Positions 42,268-52,280 of a stretch of DNA of 64,000 bases are shown piece after piece (positions within the stretch are counted from its first letter, which is position 1; each line of letters begins with the position of its first letter). This DNA is from Cololabis saira (lineage: Eukaryota; Chordata; Actinopteri; Beloniformes; Belonidae). Made by a program: the position numbers and the translations under genes. Under the pieces are notes generated by a model that saw nothing but the letters and a program-made list of their open reading frames with translations, ran no database searches and was not told where the DNA came from. The DNA is taken from assembly GCF_033807715.1 (NCBI RefSeq), contig NC_084587.1:11267916-11331915 (forward strand). The letters are read 5' to 3'.

Positions 42268-43989
42268 TAGGGGTGGGTATTGGGAAGGACCTCACGATAC
42301 GATACGCATCACAATACTTGAGATACGATACACATTGCGATATCCCGATTATGCGATATCCCGATTATTATATTCTACATAGTTCACCGAAAAATCTAAA
42401 AATGCATTACACATCTTAAAATCCAAGTTGTATACATGTACATCAGATGATAGTGATGGATCTTAAAATCCGAGTTCAATTAAATTCAATTCAATTTTAT
42501 TTATATAGCGTCTAATACAACAGAGTTGTCTCTAGACGCTTTACAGAGACCCATACCCAGAACATGACCCCCGAGCAGTTATTACATAAACAATGGCAGG
42601 TAAAAACTCCCCTAGTGGGAGAAAAACCTTAAGCCAAACAGTGGCAAGGAAAAACTCCCCTTTAGGAGGGAAGAAACCTTGAGCAGGACCAGGCTCATAA
42701 GGGGGGACCCTCCTGCCGAGGGCCAGACTGGTGGGTCAGGGACGGCAACAGCACAGCAGGCAGGTGGAAGCAGCAACGGGATGACCGGGGGTGGGGACCG
42801 CAGGCCAGCACACAGCTCCCGAAGCTCCGGCCCAATCAGCAAGTCCCAGGTTGGGGTGCAGGGTCAGGAAAAGACTTGTGCTCCGTAATGCAAGCTACAA
42901 GCCACCCACGGCCACCTGCAGGACAAAAGAGAGAAAAGGGAGGAGAAGGGGGGGCCAGCAACGGGATGACCAGGGGTGGGGACCGCAGGCCAGCACGCAG
43001 CTCCCGAAGCTCCGGCCCAATCAGCAAGTCCCAGGTTGGGGTGCAGGGTCGGGGAAAGACTTGTGCTCCGTAATGCAAGCTACAAGCCACCCACGACCAC
43101 CTGCAGGTTCCGGTGTCCGGCAAAGGATGCTGCAACATGGACAAAAGAGAGAAAAGGGAGGAGAAGGGGGGGCCAGCACAAGAAACCACAGGAGCGACTC
43201 TGACACACTAAAGTTTACACTACCTAGAGATTTACCAACACCAGCTAGAGGTTTACTAAACACTAACTATAGGCTTTACTAAACAGAAATGTTTTAAGTT
43301 TAGTTTTAAAGGTGGAGGTGGTGTCAGCCCCCTTAACCCAGATTGGAAGTTGGTTCCATAGTAGTGGCGCCTGATAGCAGAACGCCCGCCCTCCAAATCT
43401 ACATTTAGATACTCTGCACGTTCATCAGATTATAGTGACAATTCATGAGACAAACTGAGTCAAAACAATGTTTTATTATAACTATACAAGCTAAAGTTAC
43501 AACATATTTGTATATGTTTTTCATATTATTTACATCATATGAAATTAACATAAAATTTAGTATGAGGTTGCTTTAAGTATGTGGCAAATGATAATAAACA
43601 CAAGATGGGTACTAAAACCAAGGACGGGCACAGTGATCAGTCAGTATAGATATAAATCCATAAATAAATAAACCTCTGTCCATTATTTTTCATTTTTTAA
43701 GGACAGGCAATTGTGTTATATAAAAAATAAATTATAAAATGAAATAAAACGTGAAATAAAACCTGAGCTCAGTGCAGGGCCCTCCCAGGGTTGGTAGAGA
43801 GTGGCAATGCCAAGGACTGTCACTTAGGTAGGAGCACTGGGTGATATAATGGGAAAAAGATCGGGGATAAAAAAAAATAAATAAATAAAAAAAAAAAAAA
43901 AATCGATATTCAAATTTTGAATATCGATATTGAATCGGCTGGAAACGTATCGCGATATATTGCCATATCGATATTTTTGCCCACCCCTA
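42268..43989. mobile_element. hAT MITE inserted on the tacr3 5' splice site, 1,722 bp
   Basis: Ends TAGGGGTGGGTATTG and TTGCCCACCCCTA. Perfect 8-bp duplication CAGGTGAG on each side. Internal TATCGATA-rich arms (GATACGATAC at left, ATATCGATATT near 43905-43975) are typical of a TAGGGGTGGG hAT family. It carries a younger repeat at about 42480-43400 (TTTATTTATATAGCG ... GGAAAAACTCCC ... AAACCTTGAGCAGGACC), so its length is mostly from nested sequence. Confidence 0.92.
42480..43400. repeat. Common 'TTTATTTATATAGCG...GGAAAAACTCCC' repeat with 185-bp tandem duplication
   Basis: Recognisable words: TTCAATTTTATTTATATAGC, CGCTTTACAGAGACCC, GGAAAAACTCCC, GAAACCTTGAGCAGGACC. A unit starting CAGCAACGGGATGACC at 42771 repeats at 42956 (185-bp period). 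The second unit has about 32 extra bases (GTTCCGGTGTCCGGCAAAGG and on). Open frames here are products of the repeat. Confidence 0.8.
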
Positions 43990-43997
43990 CAGGTGAG
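43990..43997 (+). promoter_or_regulatory. tacr3: Duplicated splice donor, downstream copy
   Basis: CAGGTGAG followed by TAACAG gives a second complete donor CAG|GTGAGT. If used, the exon would extend by the full 1,730 bp and terminate at the in-frame TGA at 42264-42266. Confidence 0.85.
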
Positions 43998-44484
43998 TAA
44001 CAGCAGGAGCATTGCAGCTTTACAACCTAGCATTTACCAGAAGTAGGAGGTCAAAAAGACCACATGCAATTTTTACTTTATACCCTATTTTCTTTTTTTC
44101 TTTTTTTTTGGTCCCCATGTCCAAAAGACTGTAATTTTCAGCTCAACAGGAGCACCTGTATGCTGGAAATTGCAGTGGTACTATGATGAATCAATAGCAT
44201 CTTCTGGGAAACCCACATCGTAACCTGTGCACCAGTCTGACACGCACATCCCAGAATTGTAACTACACAGTTGGACTGACATGGCCTGGAACAAATGTTA
44301 CTGGTTGCTTTGGTAGCATTGTGCTTCCGTCTGCCTCTTCTCTTTTGTTGCTTTGGTTTCAGGCCAGATAGAAAGAGAGGTACCTCCAAAAGCTGTAAAA
44401 ATGACTGTCGCTTAACATTTATCAGCTCCAACTCATTAAAGATATGCTTCATTTGTACCGTCGTTGCCATGTCAGAGTTGCATA
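43998..44484. other. tacr3: Intronic sequence, nothing recognised
   Basis: Original intron sequence between two MITEs. No feature recognised. Confidence 0.45.
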
Positions 44485-44487
44485 TAA

Positions 44488-45307
44488 CCCCCCGTTCACA
44501 CTGAAAGCGTCACGGGCGTCATAGGCGTCTGGCTGCCATTCATTGTCTATGAAAAACGAGCGTCGAGAGGCGGCGGGAGCGTCGCGTCAATTTGAAGTTG
44601 AAAAATCTAAACTTTATGCAAATGAGCAGCGGCGACGCTGAGGCGTCGTCCAATTACACACCGGGATTCCCGAAGCGAGAAACCTCAATGCAGGAGCAGA
44701 GCTGTGCCGTTTTTACCTGAACTGCTCACGTGAAACAGGTATCTGATGGGTGAGGAGCTGGATGGTCCCAACGATTTTATATGCTACATTGATCCAACGA
44801 AAAATAATTAAAACCCGTGCTTATTAATCACAAAATACAGGTTAATCATCATGACCAAATCCGCTCCGACCCGGTGTGTCAGTGATCAGCACAGACAGAC
44901 TGCAGCTTCGCCTGAATTATGGTTCTGCGTTAAATCGACGGCGTAGCCGACGCGTAGGGTCGCAGTACGTTGTGCGTTGCCGCAAACCCTACGCCGTCGC
45001 CTCTGCGTTGGTGTGACGCGGAAACATAAATCAACCTAGGCGGATTTATGGTTCACCGGGAGCAAGGGCTCTGGCGGTTGATGTTGATCCGCGGACCAAA
45101 CTTGTTAAGGAGCATCAAACTCACTCTTATCTACGCGGAAATAACGCTAAAATATAAAGAAGGCGTCCCAAAGTGTGATCGATGGTGAAATAGGAAACTG
45201 AAGATGTGCAGGCTGTTCCCAATGTTCCCTCCAGTTCTGCGGCGCAGCTTTAGCCCCGCCCACTGCAGGCGTCAACAGTATCTGCCGCTTTCAGTGTGAA
45301 CGCAGGG
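44488..45307. mobile_element. Harbinger-like MITE, family C, copy 1 (820 bp) with nested family A
   Basis: Left end CCCCCCGTTCACACTGAAAG, right end GCTTTCAGTGTGAACGCAGG, inverted. TAA on both sides (44485-44487 and 45308-45310). Shares ATTTGAAGTTGAAAAATCT, GATCCAACG and TTAGCCCCGCCCACTGCAG with the second copy at 50013-51620. A family A palindrome sits at 44910-45037. Confidence 0.83.
44910..45037. mobile_element. Family A palindromic MITE nested in family C, copy 1
   Basis: GCCTGAATTATGGTTCTGCG at the left, CGGAAACATAAATCAACCT at the right, with the shared GACGGCGTAG core. It follows GACTGCAGCTTCG, as in C copy 2. Confidence 0.8.
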
Positions 45308-45869
45308 TAAGAGGTAAACAAAAGGAAGCTCCACACTACAAAGCACAGCACCAGTTTGGTGACGTAATTACAGAGCAACACAAACAACAACAAAGTATAA
45401 ATGCCAACTACAACGTAGGTCCTTCTTTAATTTCTTGATTTGGGAGTAATCCATCTACTCTCTCCAGTCTCTCAATTGCCCCGACTCTAATGTCCAGTCT
45501 CGCTCTGCAAGCTAGTTTCACTGGTAATTATACGTTACATTATATGTGCCACAAAATGATATGCAGTTGTCAGACCCAACTCTGACAAGACTCCAAAGTC
45601 ACTTTGACTGTTTTTTGCATCTTTAGTAGGGACAGGGGACACACTAGCTCTGCAGCTTCAAGCTCCTTTGTGAAGTCTTTTTCTCCTTAACCCTTGGTGG
45701 AACAGGCTTTCATCAGGGGACAGGGGGGATCTGAACGGGAGGAAGACGCTACGGAAAATGACTGATTGCTTTTTTACTGGATGCATGATGAGGTGAAAAT
45801 ACATTGACTTTGACTTTGGAAACATCATTAAAAATAGCATTCTTTTACTTAAAAGTCACGTTTTGTGTT

Positions 45870-45916
45870 GTTTTTATAATTACTGGTGTTGAGGCAACAC
45901 CAGTAATTATAAAAAC
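45870..45916. repeat. Perfect 22-bp hairpin with 3-nt loop
   Basis: Arms 45870-45891 and 45895-45916 are exact complements (GTTTTTATAATTACTGGTGT and two further bases); the loop is AGG. No target duplication or terminal motif suggests a transposon, and the flanks do not continue the symmetry. Confidence 0.9.
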
Positions 45917-46389
45917 CAAATTGCAGAGATTTAAAAGTCGTGTTTTTCCTTCACTGTGCATGGTTTAGTTAGTGGGTTAAATTGTGTGATGAGTTCGCAG
46001 TCTGAGGTGACGTTTATAATTGAAAAAAGGACTGTTAGGGGCCCTCTAAAGGTAAGAAAAAGAAATAATTATCCTAAAATATTTGATCTCAGCTGTGATG
46101 GTAATTTTTTATACATTTCTGAGTTCATTCTAAGTACACTCAGTACAAAGTGTCTGAGTGGGTTCAGCTGTCCTACACAGCTGCAAGGATTATTCTAAGA
46201 ACAACATGTTATTTTATCTAAAGCACCCTGCTCTGCTCAGGTAAAACCTTTGTAGTATTTATTCTCGGGTTCACTTCTTCATCAACTTCCAGAAATGTAT
46301 ATTTGACCCTTCGCATTTAATGACAATTTAAAAAAAATCCTGTCCCTCTCTCTTTCAGTATTCCAAAAAGCCTCAGCGCCTGTGATTAA
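45917..46389. other. tacr3: Intronic sequence, nothing recognised
   Basis: No supported feature besides proximity to the hairpin and the next MITE. Confidence 0.45.
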
Positions 46390-46397
46390 CTCTTTGC

Positions 46398-47108
46398 CAG
46401 AGGTGTCAAGTAACGAAGTACAAATACTTCGTTACCTTACTTAAGTCGAAATTTTGGTTATCTATACTTCACTGGAGTAATTATTTTTCAGACGACTTTT
46501 TACTTTTACTCCTTACATTTTCACGCAATTATCTGTACTTTTCACTCCTTACATTTTAAAAACAGCCTTGTTACTCTATTTCATTTCGGCCTTTAAAAAA
46601 AACTATCCAGTTAAATTGCTCCATCCGGATAGAGTGAATTTGGTTGTGGTTGTTTCAGATGTTCTTGTCCAGTTTTGTTCTTACATCCGTTCCCTCAGAT
46701 TCCTGCAACTAAACTTGGATGTACATTCCAATAAAGGTTAGGATAAATGATAACATGCCTCTGAAGTTTGACTTTTTGCACCATTACAATACTTATAGGC
46801 AACTAGTCATCATATCTTCTGCTCTCTGAAACACATGTTAATGCTCAATAGTACACATATATGGTTCTTTAATATATTTACATTATACTAAGATGCATTC
46901 ATTTTCAATGGCTTTTGTCCTTAATGGCTTTTTTTCTCCCTTACATTACTTTAACTTTTATACTTAAGTAGTTTTGAAACCAGTACTTTTATACTTTTAC
47001 TTGAGTAAAAAACTTGAGTTGATACTTCAACTTCTACAGGAGTATTTTTAAACTCTAGTATCTATACTTCTACCTGAGTAATGAATGTGAATACTTTTGA
47101 CACCTCTG
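46398..47108. mobile_element. hAT MITE ending 32 bp before the last tacr3 exon, 711 bp
   Basis: Perfect 12-bp termini CAGAGGTGTCAA and TTGACACCTCTG and a perfect 8-bp duplication CTCTTTGC (46390-46397 and 47109-47116). Near-terminal regions hold repeated ACTTTTAC/TACTT words (GAATACTTTTGACACC, ACTTTTACTCC). The right-hand duplication is part of the pyrimidine tract leading to the exon acceptor. Confidence 0.93.
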
Positions 47109-47140
47109 CTCTTTGCTCTTCCGTTTTGCTGTGACTTCAG

Positions 47141-47456
47141 GTTTCGAGCGGGCTTCAAGCGGGCGTTTCGCTGGTGCCCGTTCATCAAAGTGTCCAGCTA
47201 CGACGAGCTGGAGTTACGCTCCACCAGGATGCACGCGAGCACACGCCAGAGCAGCATGTACACGCTGACGCGGATGGACACCACCATGATGCTGGTTTAC
47301 GATCCCGCTGACGGCGCTGCGCGGAAGCACTCCCTGTCCTCCAGGAAGAGAAGCTACAACACCTCCCGGCAGACAGAGATCCCTAGCGCCAACGACAGCA
47401 GCGTGAAACTGCAAAACGGAGTTGCACCGCATGCTCAACCTGAGGAATTCTCTTGA
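47141..47456 (+). CDS. tacr3: Tachykinin receptor last exon: cytoplasmic tail and stop
   Basis: Acceptor GTGACTTCAG|G completes the split Arg codon. It then encodes FRAGFKRAFRWCPFIKVSSY followed by DELEL, the conserved helix-8 start of NK3 receptors with a palmitoylation-type Cys. The tail is Ser/Thr-rich (STRMHASTRQSSMYTLTRMD), as expected for a kinase/arrestin-regulated GPCR. There are 104 residues after the split codon, then TGA at 47454-47456. The distal tail diverges from mammalian NK3, which is usual. The three exons in the window supply 220 residues. Confidence 0.95.
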
Positions 47457-47982
47457 AAACCACATTTATACTGCAAAAAACATTCGATATTTATGCACAT
47501 TTATCAACATTGATAGCGGCTTTCACATGCTCACCATTGTTGCATAGCTTAAACACAGAAGTATGGAAGTTATTATATATCTGGCTATCTCAGAAATGAT
47601 TATTCAGATACAGAAATGTTCCTACAGATACAGAAATAGCTCTGCTAAGAACTGTTTTGGAATCCATAAATATAAAAACCTACGTCAGCATTCACAACAA
47701 AGATAATCTGAAACAGGAAACACTGTAATTATGTAAGTATATCAGATTTACATCTCCATTTGTGAGAATCTGAGCTGTAGCTCTGCAACTGCAGACGAAG
47801 GACTAGTCTCCATCGCCCTGCGGCGCTGAAAAGGCAGCTGGAGAATCATCAATGGAAACGCTGCTGATTGAACTTTGTCTGGTACCATATGTGGAGTTTG
47901 ACTTTCAGTTACGTAATATACACAGAACTGTTCCAGGGCGAGGCGTCAAGCCAGAGGTGAAGTCCTGCAGCATGTCAATAAA
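47457..47982 (+). other. tacr3: Probable tacr3 3' UTR to the first AATAAA
   Basis: Follows the stop without repeats. The first canonical AATAAA is at 47977-47982 (CATGTCAATAAATAGGGC). A second AATAAA occurs near 48224. The end of the transcript is inferred only from these signals. Confidence 0.5.
47977..47982 (+). terminator. tacr3: Candidate polyadenylation signal AATAAA
   Basis: First canonical AATAAA after the tacr3 stop codon, about 520 bp downstream of it. Confidence 0.45.
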
Positions 47983-48056
47983 TAGGGCTGCACTGTGAGC
48001 TCACTGAAAGCAAACTTACAAACCAGTGTGTCATTTGTTTTTCTCGACCGTGAATC

Positions 48057-48363
48057 TGGAGTCTATCCCAGCTGTCACCGGGCGAGAGGCAGCGTGCACC
48101 CCTGGCTGCCGGCCCATCGCGGGGCCACCCAGAGATACAGAAAGCAACCATCCATTTTCGCTCCTGCAGTTCATTTAGAATCAAGCAGTCAAGCAAATCT
48201 GCATTTTTCCGGACTTTTGGTGGAATAAACTGAAAAAAAAAACAACGCAGGCATGGGGAGGACATGAAAAACAGCACACCGAAAGAACCCCAGCCAGGAT
48301 TCAAAGTTGGAACCTTACTGCGAGGTGACAGCTGGTGATAATAACCACTGGCGTGCTGCTTCA
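48057..48363. repeat. 'GGAGTCTATCCCAGCTGTCA' dispersed repeat
   Basis: TGGAGTCTATCCCAGCTGTC, GGGCGAGAGGCAG, CCAGCCAGGATTCAAAGTTG and GCGAGGTGACAGC appear in the usual order of a common fish repeat. The tract AACCACTGGCGTGCTGC closes it. Confidence 0.65.
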
Positions 48364-48605
48364 CAGCGAAGAGTCACATTTTGAAAAAAGTCTTGATCAG
48401 AATAATAATCAACAACCAGGACAGTTGTAGCGTACTGCTGCTATTGATAGGTCCCCGAATTCATTACTTTTGTGCACATATGGTGCTGTGACTGCATCCA
48501 GCAGCGTGCTTTCTTAAACCACACTGGGTTTGCAGTTTCATCAGTGTTGCAGCACGACACGGACATGAATACTACTGAGGGTTACCAGGACTTTAATGTG
48601 TTTGT

Positions 48606-48715
48606 TCATGAGTCCATCCATCCATCCATCCATTAGCTACACCCGCTTTATCCTTTGCAGGGTCACGGGGGTCTGCTGGAGCCTATCCCAGCTCATTTCA
48701 GGTGGGAGGCAGGGG
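48606..48715. repeat. CCATCCATCC / 'GGAGCCTATCCCAGCT' dispersed repeat
   Basis: GTCCATCCATCCATCCATCC then CCTTTGCAGGGTCACGGGGG and GGAGCCTATCCCAGCT. Same family as 8629-8770 and 48057-48363. Confidence 0.65.
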
Positions 48716-48879
48716 TTTGTTCATGAGTATTTTGGATATTTTGGTGGTTTTCAAGTTTTAAAAAATCAACGCATGAGGAGGAGGGAGAGGCTCGTCTTTT
48801 GATAGTGTTTTTGATGGCAGCCTCGCCTGGCCAACAATCCTAATTCTTTTCTTCTTGGATACAAATAATCATTCTAGTT

Positions 48880-49478
48880 CAGGGGTCGGCAACCCGCGGC
48901 TCTAGAGCCGCATGCGGCTCTTTAGCGCCGCCCTAGTGGCTCCCTGGAGCTTTAAAAAAAATGTTTGATCTTTTTTTTCCTTTTTTTCTCTTTTTTTCCT
49001 TCTTTTTTCTTTTTCCTTCTTTTTTCCTTTTTTTCCTCTTTTTCTTCCTTTTTCCTTTTCTTTTTAATCTCGACATTTTGACTTTTTTCTCGACATTTCG
49101 ACTTTTTCTCGAGATTGTTCTTCAATATTAATCTCGGCTTTTCGACTTTTTCTCAACATTTCGACTTTTTCTCAACATTTCGACTTTTTTCTCAAAATTG
49201 TCTTTTTTCTCAACATTTCGACTTTTTTCTCGAGATTGTTCTTCAACATTAATCTCGGCATTTCGACTTTTTTCTCGACATTTCGACTTTTTTCTCGAAG
49301 TGCATAATGAAAAAAAAAATCTTCCCCCAGTTCTAACTAATATAGAAACATGCAGCATATGTTGCCTTCATTCTAAGGCTTATACAAGACTTTTCATTTT
49401 TTGCGGCTCCAGACATATTCGTTTTTTGTGTTTTTGGTCCAATATGGCTCTTTCAACATTTTAGGTTGCTGACCCCTG
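48880..49478. mobile_element. hAT MITE with internal 20-bp array, copy 2 (inverted), 599 bp
   Basis: Ends CAGGGGTCGGCAACC and GGTTGCTGACCCCTG, perfect 8-bp duplication TTCTAGTT (48872-48879 and 49479-49486). Contains AGAGCCGCATGCGGCTCTTT, a TC-rich tract and an array of TTTCGACTTTTTTCTCGACA units. It is the better preserved sister of 4674-5199; both target sites include CTAG. Confidence 0.92.
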
Positions 49479-49486
49479 TTCTAGTT

Positions 49487-50009
49487 CCTTTGGATTTGAC
49501 TTTGATTTCCAGGAGAGAGATGAAACTGTCCCTGGATGCCACCGGGAAGAACCAAAAGCACGAGATGTACATACAGCAACAGCTCAAAAGGCATGTACTG
49601 TAGAGGGGTAGGAATGCGGGCGAATTACTTTTGTTGGTTTTTCAGCAAAAATGTGTCAATCCAAGATGTTATTTCCAACTCCGCAGCCATCTTTGATGTT
49701 TTGAATAGTGGCTCTTGGAAACTCCTGTATGCAACTGCCAAGTTGTTACTGGGAGGGGAACCAGACCCATTTCACCAGAGGGTTTTCTTGAGGTGAACGG
49801 GAATGGCTGGCCAGGCTAGCTACAAACAACATAATCACACCGATTCAAACACAGTCCCTTTGAATGACCAAAGCTTATTTTTTTGTTTCCCATGAACCCT
49901 CACCATGGTGATCTTATTGAAACTGGGTGTCAGATGCAGCCGTTTCAATGCATCTGCATCTAACCTGCATGGACTTAGCCATGCCCCCGCCCTCCAGGTT
50001 TCCGACCCT
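49487..50009. other. Intergenic sequence, nothing recognised
   Basis: No supported feature downstream of tacr3. Confidence 0.4.
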
Positions 50010-50611
50010 TTACCCTGCGTTTGCACTGAAAGCGTCAGAGGCATCATAGGCAGCCGGCTGCCATTCATTTTCTATGAAAACGCGCGTCGAGAGGCAGCGG
50101 GAGCAACGAGAGCAGCAGAGGCAGCGGAGGCGTCGGGAGCAGCCGGAGCAGCGCGTCCATTTGAAGTTGAAAAATCTGAACTTTATGCAAATGAGCAGCG
50201 GCGACGCCGAAGTAGCGTCCAATCACAGACCTGGATTCCCGAAGCGAGAAGCCTCAATGCAGATTGTACTTTTGTGTACACACAAACGTACACTCATTCA
50301 CAAGCGTACAGGAGCAGAGCTGTGCACTAACAAACTTATTTTATCAGGAATTCATATATTTCATCCAGAAAACTGACATTTTTGCTGATTTGACTGCCGT
50401 TTTTACCTGAACTGCTCATGTGAAACACGTAAGTGATGGTTGAGGAGCTGTATGGTCCGAACGATTTTATTCTCTACATTGATCCAACGCAAAATAATTA
50501 AAAACCGTGCTTATTAATCACAAAACACAGTTTTGACCAAATCCGCTCTGGCCCGGTGTGTCTGTGATCAGCGCAGACAGACTGCAGCTTAGCCTGAATT
50601 ATGGTTCCACG

Positions 50612-51334
50612 TAGGGTTGCCACCCGTCCCGTAAAATACGGAATTGTCCTTTATTTGAGAAAAAAATGTTGCGTCCCGTATTGAACTAATACGGGACACG
50701 ATTTGTACCGTATTTTCATTAACTTTTACACCATATTCTAGTTGAATTATTGAAATAAATTAACTTTTACACCATATTCTAGTTGAATTATTGAAATAAA
50801 TTAACTTTTACACCATATTCTAGTTAAATTATTGAAATAAATTAACTTTTACACCATATTCTAGTTGAATTATTGAAATAAGTTAACTTTTACACCATAT
50901 TCTAGTTGAATTATTGAAATAAATTAACTTTTACACCATATTCTAGTTGAATTATTGAAATAAATTAACTTTTACACCATATTCTAGTTGAATTATTGAA
51001 ATAAATTAACTTTTACACCATATTCTAGTTGAATTATTGAAATAAATTAACTTTTACACCATATTCTTCACCTGTAGGCTATATTACATCTGGGCTGATG
51101 TGGACATACGTAGCATAGGAGGCTATTTCAGCTGCTAGTATGGTTGGCTGTCTGTACGGTCATGAAAATTCAATGCTATTAAAGCACTTTAAACTTTAAA
51201 TCAAAGCATTTTGTTTTTTCATATAAAATAAACACATTTTTATTCAGTTTAGAAGTTTTGGGGCTTTTTTTTGGCTCCTGCGCTGCTGAAATCAGGGCGT
51301 CCCTTATTTCTATTTCTGAAAGGTGGCAACCCTA
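50612..51334. mobile_element. hAT MITE (TAGGGTTGCCACC family) with 41-bp minisatellite, 723 bp
   Basis: Ends TAGGGTTGCCACCCGTCCCG and AGGTGGCAACCCTA. Perfect 8-bp duplication GTTCCACG (50604-50611 and 51335-51342). It holds about 8.5 copies of a 41-bp unit, against three in the truncated relative at 9018-9408. Confidence 0.92.
50721..51067. repeat. Minisatellite, 41-bp unit, 8.5 copies
   Basis: The unit begins AACTTTTACACCATATTCTA. Starts are at 50721, 50762, 50803, 50844, 50885, 50926, 50967, 51008, with a partial from 51049. Units are nearly identical, with single substitutions, which points to recent expansion. Confidence 0.96.
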
Positions 51335-51623
51335 GTTCCACGTTAAATCGACGCCGTAGCCGACGGCGTAGGGTTCGCGGCGAAGCGCACCGTACGGTGT
51401 GCGTTTCCGTGAAATAGGAAACTGAAGATGTGTACGCTATATGTGTAGGCTGTTCCCACTGTTCCCTCCAGTTCTGCAGCGCAGCTTTAGCCCCGCCCAC
51501 TGCAGCTTTAGTCCCGTCCACTGCCGCCGTCGACAGTACATGCTGCTTTCAGTGTGAACGCACCAAGCAGCGAGATGCTGGCGTCAGGAGATTTTTGACG
51601 CTTTCAGTGTGAACGCAGGGTTA

Positions 51624-52274
51624 GACCTACGCAGTTAAGCCTTTCTATCATCTTGTTGCTTACATTGAAATATGAAATAAAGTTCTCAGACTATCAATGC
51701 ATCATTAAAAAAAAACGACATCCTAACATAAATTCTGCAGCCAAGAAAACACATTTTAGCTGACTGTAAATTGTTCTACCAACAAATATGAATGTTAGGC
51801 GACTTCATGAAAGTATTATCTAAAGAATGTGAACTAAAACATGTTCATTTCAGTGTTACGCATTTTTAAACTGTTGTATATTAACCTGATGGAAGTTGGT
51901 TGCACCCACACTGGTTGGCAGTCGAGCCATTTTCACATTTTTATGTAAATACGTCTGAATGTACAGTACAACGTGTGCCTCTGTTTGTGTGGTGACTAAA
52001 TAGCTATTGTGTTTGTTTTAATAGTTAATTTAAACCTGAGTCTTGTTTCTTCTTCATTTTCTTCCCCCCATGCAATAACTTCTGTATTTTTTAACTGATA
52101 CATGTTTTTATTTTACTTTGCACTGCATCTTTCACAACGTTTCTTACAGAGAAATACTCAGGTTAAAATTAACTATAATAGCCCTTAAACATCACTATGT
52201 ACAAGTACCACTTCTGACCACATGGGGGCTTATTGATCTTCTGGGCTGACAAAAAAAAGCCACTGACAACACCT
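51624..52274. other. Intergenic sequence, nothing recognised
   Basis: No supported feature. Confidence 0.4.
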
Positions 52275-52280
52275 AGCTAA

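Larger units (their letters stand above)
50592..51390. mobile_element. Family A palindromic MITE, split by a hAT MITE
   Basis: Left piece GCCTGAATTATGGTTCCACG ends at 50611. The remaining piece resumes at 51335 with TTCCACGTTAAATCGACGCC and the GACGGCGTAGGG core. The right arm is degenerate. It occupies the same place in family C as 44910-45037. Confidence 0.7.
50013..51620. mobile_element. Harbinger-like MITE, family C, copy 2, with two nested elements
   Basis: Ends CCCTGCGTTTGCACTGAAAG and GCTTTCAGTGTGAACGCAGG. TTA on both sides (50010-50012 and 51621-51623). Homologous to 44488-45307. It contains GGAGCAGC-type repeats (50090-50155) and a family A palindrome (50592-50611 and 51335 on), itself split by a hAT MITE at 50612-51334. 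The right part is duplicated: TTTCAGTGTGAACGCA occurs twice. Confidence 0.83.

Noticed and set aside
42791..43282. 163-codon frame and overlapping frames on both strands
   Set aside because: Produced by a GC-rich dispersed repeat with a tandem duplication inside the splice-site MITE, not by a gene.
50721..51067. CRISPR-like array of regularly spaced repeats
   Set aside because: Units of 41 bp are contiguous with no unique spacers, and the locus is a vertebrate hAT MITE. It is a minisatellite.
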